Under the pieces are notes generated by a model. The model did not search any database and had not been told where the DNA came from. It saw nothing but the letters and a program-made list of their open reading frames with translations. DNA of 64,000 bases from Dysidea avara (lineage: Eukaryota > Porifera > Demospongiae > Dictyoceratida > Dysideidae): NCBI RefSeq assembly GCF_963678975.1, contig NC_089273.1:27719073-27783072 (forward strand). Reading direction: 5' to 3'. Positions 58,741 through 64,000 of the stretch are shown in pieces. The position numbers were made by a program, and so were the translations under genes. How positions within the stretch are numbered: position 1 is the stretch's first letter; the number at the start of each line of letters is the position of its first letter.

Positions 58741-59640
58741 TAAATAGTTTTATCCAGAAGTTCATACGCCATTAAATTAAGAAATTACAATTGCGTGACA
58801 AAATGATGCCGATGATCTGCGACTTACGCCATTTCATGTGGGAGACTACTTGCATGAGTCCACTTCTACATCAATAAAGTGAAACATTAAAAGTTGCGGG
58901 TGGTCTCTTGCACGTGATCTCTAGTTCCCAGTTTCCAGTTTTACCAAGCAATCTCTCGCTCTCCTCCCGGTTTTACCGATACCTTATTATTCTATTGCCA
59001 CTATACAAATCAATTTGTTTGCTCCTCCTACTGTCTAACGTTGTAATTCCAAAACTACTCACCATAATCGACTGAAACTTTGGTGCACCATTCCTTAAAT
59101 AATGCAGATAATGCTAACAGAAATTCGGAAGTTTACAAATGAGACGGATTTTCGCTGATATGGTCACAAATAATAACTTGCAAATCGCTTTCATAGGACC
59201 TAGAGTCAACTATCAATTATCGGACACTATGGTTTTCGAACAGCTGACACTCACTTCATGTAAATCCAACAGCTTACCACAAAGTAGCCTACATTAAACT
59301 GCAATTATCCTTCAATATTCAGGTATGTAGGATTAATAGCATGAGAGCAGCAGCTAAAAGTATGCAAGGTCCGATAAATTCCAGGTTTCGTTTTACCACC
59401 AGAAAACAATGCCCAACTTTTTTGGAATTTTTTGTATAATTTACCTGTGTTCATTAGCTATCAATGACCAGAAAATGGTTTCAATATCTTTAGCGTAGAG
59501 AGAGTACGAGCATTACGATATTTGTTGGTATTTTCGAAAGCCTTTTATTTTTATTTACCCATGCCCACCAGTAAATTTTATGCTTCTGCAAGAAATGCAC
59601 CAGTGCTGAAGCACAGTAACCAGTAAATAAATACCTTGCT
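58741..59640. other. Gene-free stretch with a GTGAC MITE end
   Basis: ACGGATTTTCGCTGATATGGTCAC, seen in part at 59145-59167 and followed by AAAT, is a right terminus of the GTGAC family without a left partner that I could find. No ORF with support. Confidence 0.4.
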
Positions 59641-59644
59641 TATT

Positions 59645-59960
59645 ATTATTATTATTCATTATTTATTGCTTTATGGTGTAAACACACCAAAGGTCTGTTG
59701 GTAACATGTACCAACAGCCGCGAAAGTACATTACATTACATTACTTATTTACCTACTTACTTACTTACTTATATACACACATACATACAGATTCTACAAG
59801 TAGTTCAGGTTTGAGGTGGGTGGACGTGACTGGTGGCATCTTGAGCTAGGACAGAGATAGTGCAATGAGCAATTGTTGTTATCTTCAAGTTAGTTATAAA
59901 ATGATCTCAGAGAAAAGTTTTTAGTTTTGATTTTAGCTTGTGTATATCTGTACTGTGAAG
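59645..59960 (-). mobile_element. LINE 3' fragment
   Basis: An ATT/TTTATT-rich tail at 59640-59670 is followed by sequence resembling the 3' end of the LINE at 44727 (GGACAGAGATAGTG; TATAAAATGATCTCAGAGAA versus GATAAAATGATTCCAGAGAA). Contains a TACT tetranucleotide run at about 59745-59770. Only the tail remains. Confidence 0.55.
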
Positions 59961-60554
59961 TCGACATCAAGGATATTTTCGTTGTTGTACTGAATTTTTA
60001 GCTCCTACCATAGATAGTATATTCTCCGTACCCGTGATTGGAAGCTCTCAATACTTTAGTGTAACCATCAGCGTGCCGCCTTCGGCTAACGCCTTTTGGT
60101 ATTTGAAAACAAAGAATACGTCTTGTATCCGTCGAATTACGATTGACGGTAAATACGAGTTGCGGGTGCTGCCACGTTTCTTCGTTATGAAAATCTAGAA
60201 GTACGAGAGGAGTGATGTTTTGTAAGTTAACACTTGGAGTTTGTGCTTCAATAATTATGGTGCGAATTTGGCTGTAAACTGGTTTTTCTCGGGGCGCTAT
60301 CTGGGGTGATGGTGACTGCCGAATAATTCGGTACCCATAACTCGTACATGGATAACTGAATTAACTTCATATTGCTCGTTCTAATTAAGTTGAGCGAATT
60401 GTACATACTTCTATCAATAAATTTCTATTCCATGCTGTAATATATACAGGAATTGTGATCTTAGCTGTATTGTACCAGTACCCCTGCATGGACCCAAATT
60501 ATGACGTATTTAAAATTATTAACAGACATCTAGTGAAACATTTGTTATGTTTGT

Positions 60555-61122
60555 ATGTACTTCAAGGTGCAAATTTTGGTTTTTAATTCTGCAGAACTTA
60601 TGGGACGAAAATTTCATAGAGTACTGAGGAAAGGGTACTCAAAAAGCAAAGCTGGTAAAGCTCCGTCTATTTCTAAGGAAAATGCAGACAATGGTAATGT
60701 AGTCCAACTTGGGATAGAAGTTGGTGATGGACAGATGATGACAGAATCTAGTGGTGGACAGAGGATGACAAAAGCTAGTGGTGGACAGCAGCAGATGATG
60801 ACAGAAGCTAGTGGACATAGTGGTGGACAGATGATGACAGACGCTAGTGGTGGGCAGATGATGACAGAAGCTAGTGGTGGACAGATGATGACAAAAGCTA
60901 GTGGTGGACAGCTGCAGATGATGACAGAAGCTAGTGGACATAGTGGTGGACAGATGATGACAGAAGCTAGTGGTAGACAGACGATGGCAGCAGATGGGAA
61001 TAGAAACAACTTATGCAGAAATAACAGGAAACTGCAGAGGAACTAAAAGAAAATGCTATGATTTGGAATCTGTGGACTTGAATAGACCACTTAAGAAGAG
61101 ACAGCGCCATGTTTCAAAGTAA
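60555..61122 (+). CDS. Repeat protein with GGQMMTEASG units, probable frameshift at the 3' end
   Basis: Open from ATG 60555; the more likely start is MGRKFHRVLRKGYSKSKAGK at 60601, just after an acceptor-like TTCTGCAG. Residues about 58-143 are built of 10-residue units GGQMMTEASG with variants GHSGGQMMTE and GGQLQMMTEASG, encoded by 30-bp DNA repeats (about 60729-60975). The frame ends at TAA 61044-61046. The +1 frame from about 60975 continues GTKRKCYDLESVDLNRPLKK then RQRHVSK to TAA at 61120-61122, with a nuclear-localisation-like basic end, so a small indel or unrecognised intron is likely. Function unknown; basic termini suggest a nuclear protein. It could belong to a mobile element. Confidence 0.45.
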
Positions 61123-61195
61123 TGCTGTTAATGATTTGTTATTATAATATTGTAGTTATAAATCATTCCAATTTACAAGTTAACAAATACTAAAA

Positions 61196-63414
61196 TTACT
61201 GTAATTCATCAGTAAACAACTTGCTACGTAAAGGCTTGGACTTTTCTGTGCCCTTTTTTGATGTTTGCTTGTACCTTTCCATCATGTTAGCAGCGAATGA
61301 GTTTCCTCTGATGGAAAGCCACTTTTTAACAATCTTTTCCAGACATTTATCCGTTACTTCTTGATCTACTGTATAGTGTTGTTTTAGTTCTAAGGAACTA
61401 GAACTAAATCTAGTTTTAGTACAGCAATTTAATTCTAGTTCTAGTACACTAGAACTAAACTAAAATTGTGGTCTATTTTAGTACTAAAACTAAAACTAAA
61501 CTAAAATTCTTTCAATTTTTGATTCAAAAACTAGAACTAAATCAAAACCATTAAAACTTTTAGCTCAAGAACTAGAACTAACTGAAAGGTTTCTCAAGCA
61601 ATCCTACATAAAAAGGTATTGTGCACTATATAAACCACTTAACACTTTTCTTTGAAGATGGTGATACCTGCAAATGCTACCATAAAACATTGTTATTCAG
61701 CATTAATTCAACTGATTTAGGTTATTTAAGCATTCTATATAGAGCTTTTGTTCATTTGTGCACAATGGCAAGTGGAAGTTGTGCTGAACCAGGTGGAAGA
61801 CCTAAGTCAAGTGGAGTGTGGAACCACTTCAGGCATGATAAGATCAAGGACAAAAGTGTGTGTACTGTGAAAAGTACTGATGGTTTGATTCGCGGTATAT
61901 TAAGAATTTAAAGGACAATATTCTATAAACTTGAAGAAGCATTTGAAGACATGCCATACTGATGCTTATAAACATTTTGAAGCAGCTGAAATTGAAAAGA
62001 CAAAGGGAGAGGTTCTTCTAGTAATTTGAAACAGTCCTCCTTGCCAATACGTAGTTTAGGATCTAAATTGTAAACATAAGGCTATTATATATTTCATCTT
62101 GCAATCTTTATAGGTGCTAACAATGTACCACTGAATTTAGTAGATGACAGCAAATTCCGTGTATTAATTGAAGAATTGGATTCTCGGTACAGTTTTCCTC
62201 ATTGATATAAAATGGGAAATAAAATTGAAAAATCTATCAAAACACCAAATCTAAAGTTTCTGGAAGTCTAGGGGGTGCTACCAAGGTTAGTATAGGTGAA
62301 GATATCTAACACTAAAACTAACACTAACTAAAATGAAACTAAATACTAACTAAAATTACAGAAATATGGGGTACCAGAACTAATACTAACTAAAACTGTG
62401 GTGGAATTGGGGTACTAGAACTAAAACTAACTAAAACTATGGTGGAATTTGGGTACTAGAACTAAAACTAACTAAAACTGTAGTGGACTAAGGGTACAAG
62501 AACTAGAACTAAACTAAAATGAATTTGCTGTACTAAAACAACACTACTACTGTATATCCTATAGCCATGCACCAATCAAAGAGTAAATCATCATCGCCAA
62601 GTACAGGATCTTGGACTTTCTTTGCAAAATCTTCATTCATATCCCTTGTGTTCTCCACCCTTAAATACTTACGGATATGGAGCTCAATGTCACAAAAACA
62701 ACAAAATGCTTCATCTGTGATCTTGGTCAGCCCTCCCCTGGCAACTGATGCTATCCAATGTCTGCATTCATCATTGTCTGTTCTCTTTTCAGTTTCTGTC
62801 AGTATTTGTAATAAAGAGATCATTTGCTTATTGCATAACATATCCTCCAATGTAATAAATTGCATTATCCTCTTCATATGTAAGTGCTATTGCATCAATG
62901 GCTCGACTGCCTGACTGACAGGTTGCAGAGTTGACACACTCCTTGATTATAGTTTCAAACAAAACATCTGTTATGTGCTGGTACAATAAGGGTGGCATCA
63001 CTCTAACACCTAAAGTGACACCAAAATCTTCCCATTTCTTAGCAAATGCTGTTGAGACAGTCAATTCATGAAATTTTATCCACAAATTCTCTTTGTCTAG
63101 TTGGCTGTGGCGCTTAACAGACTGTACAACTGCAGATAAGCTCGTCACCACCCATCTTGAAAACTGTATATATGTTTCATTAGGCTGCTTTAGGGCCTGC
63201 ATCATGTCCCTGGCACATTTCAGGCACAGTTCTGCTTCTTCAGTATGTAGAGAAAAAAAGGATCAGAAAGTACTCCAGCGATAGCTTCACGAAGTTTTTC
63301 AAAGTGTGAATTACTGGAAAAAAGATACCGGTACCATAACAATTTCAAAGCGGGCACACACATAAACAAAATAATTACGAAGTGGATATTTAACCAGCAC
63401 AGGTCACGGAGCAA
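61196..63414 (-). pseudogene. Unknown gene split by a hAT element (two frameshifts)
   Basis: Minus-strand pieces: 63414-63230 (EKLREAIAGVLSDPFF), 63205-62828 (KQPNETYIQFSRWVVTSLSA ... YEEDNAIYYIGGYVMQ), 62877-62555 (DNDECRHWIASVARGGLTKI, DEAFCCFCDIELHIRKYL) and, after the hAT insertion, 61373-61196 (DQEVTDKCLEKIVKKWLSIR to ELQ stop). The E.NAI.YIGGYV and W...V.RGGL patterns recur in large uncharacterised invertebrate families that look transposon-associated, as I remember them; I cannot name the family. No membrane segment or signal peptide in the coding pieces. Frame changes lie near 63230 and 62850. Confidence 0.55.
61374..62546 (+). mobile_element. hAT deletion derivative with BED-finger exon (1.17 kb)
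   Basis: Ends TAGTGTTGTTTTAG and CTAAAACAACACTA, with an exact 8-bp duplication CTACTGTA (61366-61373, 62547-62554). Subterminal regions are dense in AACTAAA/TTTAGTT words. An internal frame from ATG 61765 reads PGGRPKSSGVWNHFRHDKIK and, after a shift, NLKKHLKTCHTDAYKHFEAA, a BED-type zinc finger that heads many hAT transposases. The catalytic core is absent. Removal restores GYTV-DQEVTDKCLEK of the interrupted gene. Confidence 0.85.
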
Positions 63415-63700
63415 ATATTTATTTAGCCGGTCGTTTGTTTGGAAGTGTCACCTATAACTCTAGTATCAAACACACTAGTTGTATGAAGGTAAGTTTTTTA
63501 GTGAGTTCAAGGTGAGCTAGGGTTGGCCCGAGTGAAAAGGCAGTGAAAGTCATCATTACGTTTAACAGGAAAACGTCAGGTTAGCTTTAGGGTTAGGGTC
63601 GGGTTCAGGTTTGGTTTCTTCTTTACTGGTATGATTAGACTATATAATATTTCATATTTGTAACATTAAATAGTGCAAAAACAAGAGGAGTAGCCAGCAA

Positions 63701-63770
63701 GCACCGGTGGTACAGTGGTTGAGTGTTGGTACTTTAAGGCTGGATGTGTGGGTTCGAGTCTAGGTGACGT
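63701..63770 (+). ncRNA. tRNA-like SINE head or tRNA pseudogene
   Basis: Internal Pol III boxes are at the right distance: A box TGGTACAGTGG (63708-63718) and B box GGTTCGAGTCT (63751-63761, one mismatch at the end). CACC near 63702 can pair with GGTG near 63763. No intact cloverleaf or terminal CCA, and it is followed by T-rich sequence, so a SINE head is more likely than a functional tRNA. Confidence 0.45.
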
Positions 63771-64000
63771 CAAACTTTTTTGTTCGTTTTCAAACCTTTT
63801 TGTGTCACGATTTTTCTAAGATTGTTTTTAAATTGAAATGACCGGCTAAATATCAACAGCCAAATAATTACTTTTCATAACTGAGTAAATCGTCGGAGTT
63901 TTGAAGGCTGCCTGTTTCCCTAGAGGATTCTGCCATCTCTAAAGTATAGTATACAAAGCGATTATGGGTTTCAGTTTTTGTATGGCTTTAGTGGTCGGGA
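63771..64000. other. No feature seen
   Basis: Possible SINE body and unique sequence to the window edge; nothing else supported. Confidence 0.3.

Noticed and set aside
60614-61009. Minus-strand open frame of ICPPLASVI repeats
   Set aside because: Shadow of the GGQMMTEASG repeats on the plus strand.
63701-63770. Functional tRNA gene
   Set aside because: Acceptor and anticodon stems do not pair well, and the B box has a mismatch.
1-64000. CRISPR array, LTR retrotransposon, endogenous virus or Polinton
   Set aside because: No spaced-repeat array, no LTR pairs, and no capsid, envelope, integrase or protein-primed polymerase motifs seen; all RT sequences are non-LTR types.

Overview
This is eukaryotic, animal-type DNA: AT-rich, with short spliced exons, GT-AG introns and a very dense, multiply nested load of mobile elements. 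A BEN-domain host gene, BED/TTF-finger hAT transposases, an IS630/Tc1-type element of a kind common in sponges and cnidarians, and many small inverted-repeat elements fit a demosponge or other early-branching marine invertebrate. The species cannot be proven from the sequence alone. I see no operons, rRNA, CRISPR array, LTR retrovirus or Polinton.

Layout. 0-1.5 kb: decayed Tc1/mariner transposase and a Harbinger-like MITE. 2-14.2 kb: a plus-strand BEN-domain gene whose introns and one exon carry many insertions. The largest is a ~4 kb foldback element (4168-8161) made of two opposed arrays of a 9-bp repeat. 14.5-20.1 kb: a piggyBac-like MITE, a minus-strand gene fragment with a tandemly duplicated in-frame 33-nt exon, and a hAT element containing another hAT. 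20.2-23.4 kb: a non-LTR retrotransposon with a restriction-like endonuclease (RLE), inserted into a MITE and itself interrupted by a LINE tail. 25-29 kb: a second piggyBac-like MITE and a decayed ORF of 15-residue repeats. 29.7-36.7 kb: two hAT transposase genes, each interrupted by a MITE. 36.9-42.4 kb: a possible divergent pair of small host genes whose shared upstream region was split by a 3.26 kb IS630/Tc1-like element carrying two convergent ORFs. 44-48.5 kb: palindrome, tandem repeat and nested LINEs. 49.9-53.4 kb: MITEs and a LINE. 53.5-58.7 kb: a second RLE element interrupted by a LINE whose RT frame is open. 59-64 kb: LINE tail, a repeat-protein gene, an unknown minus-strand gene split by a hAT derivative, and a tRNA-like SINE head.

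Most boundaries were fixed by target-site duplications (TSDs) and by restoring the reading frame of the interrupted plain transposon or host gene. The clearest novel structures are the foldback minisatellite element, a MITE family with GTGAC termini and 4-bp AT-rich TSDs (at least seven copies), and the two-ORF IS630-like element.
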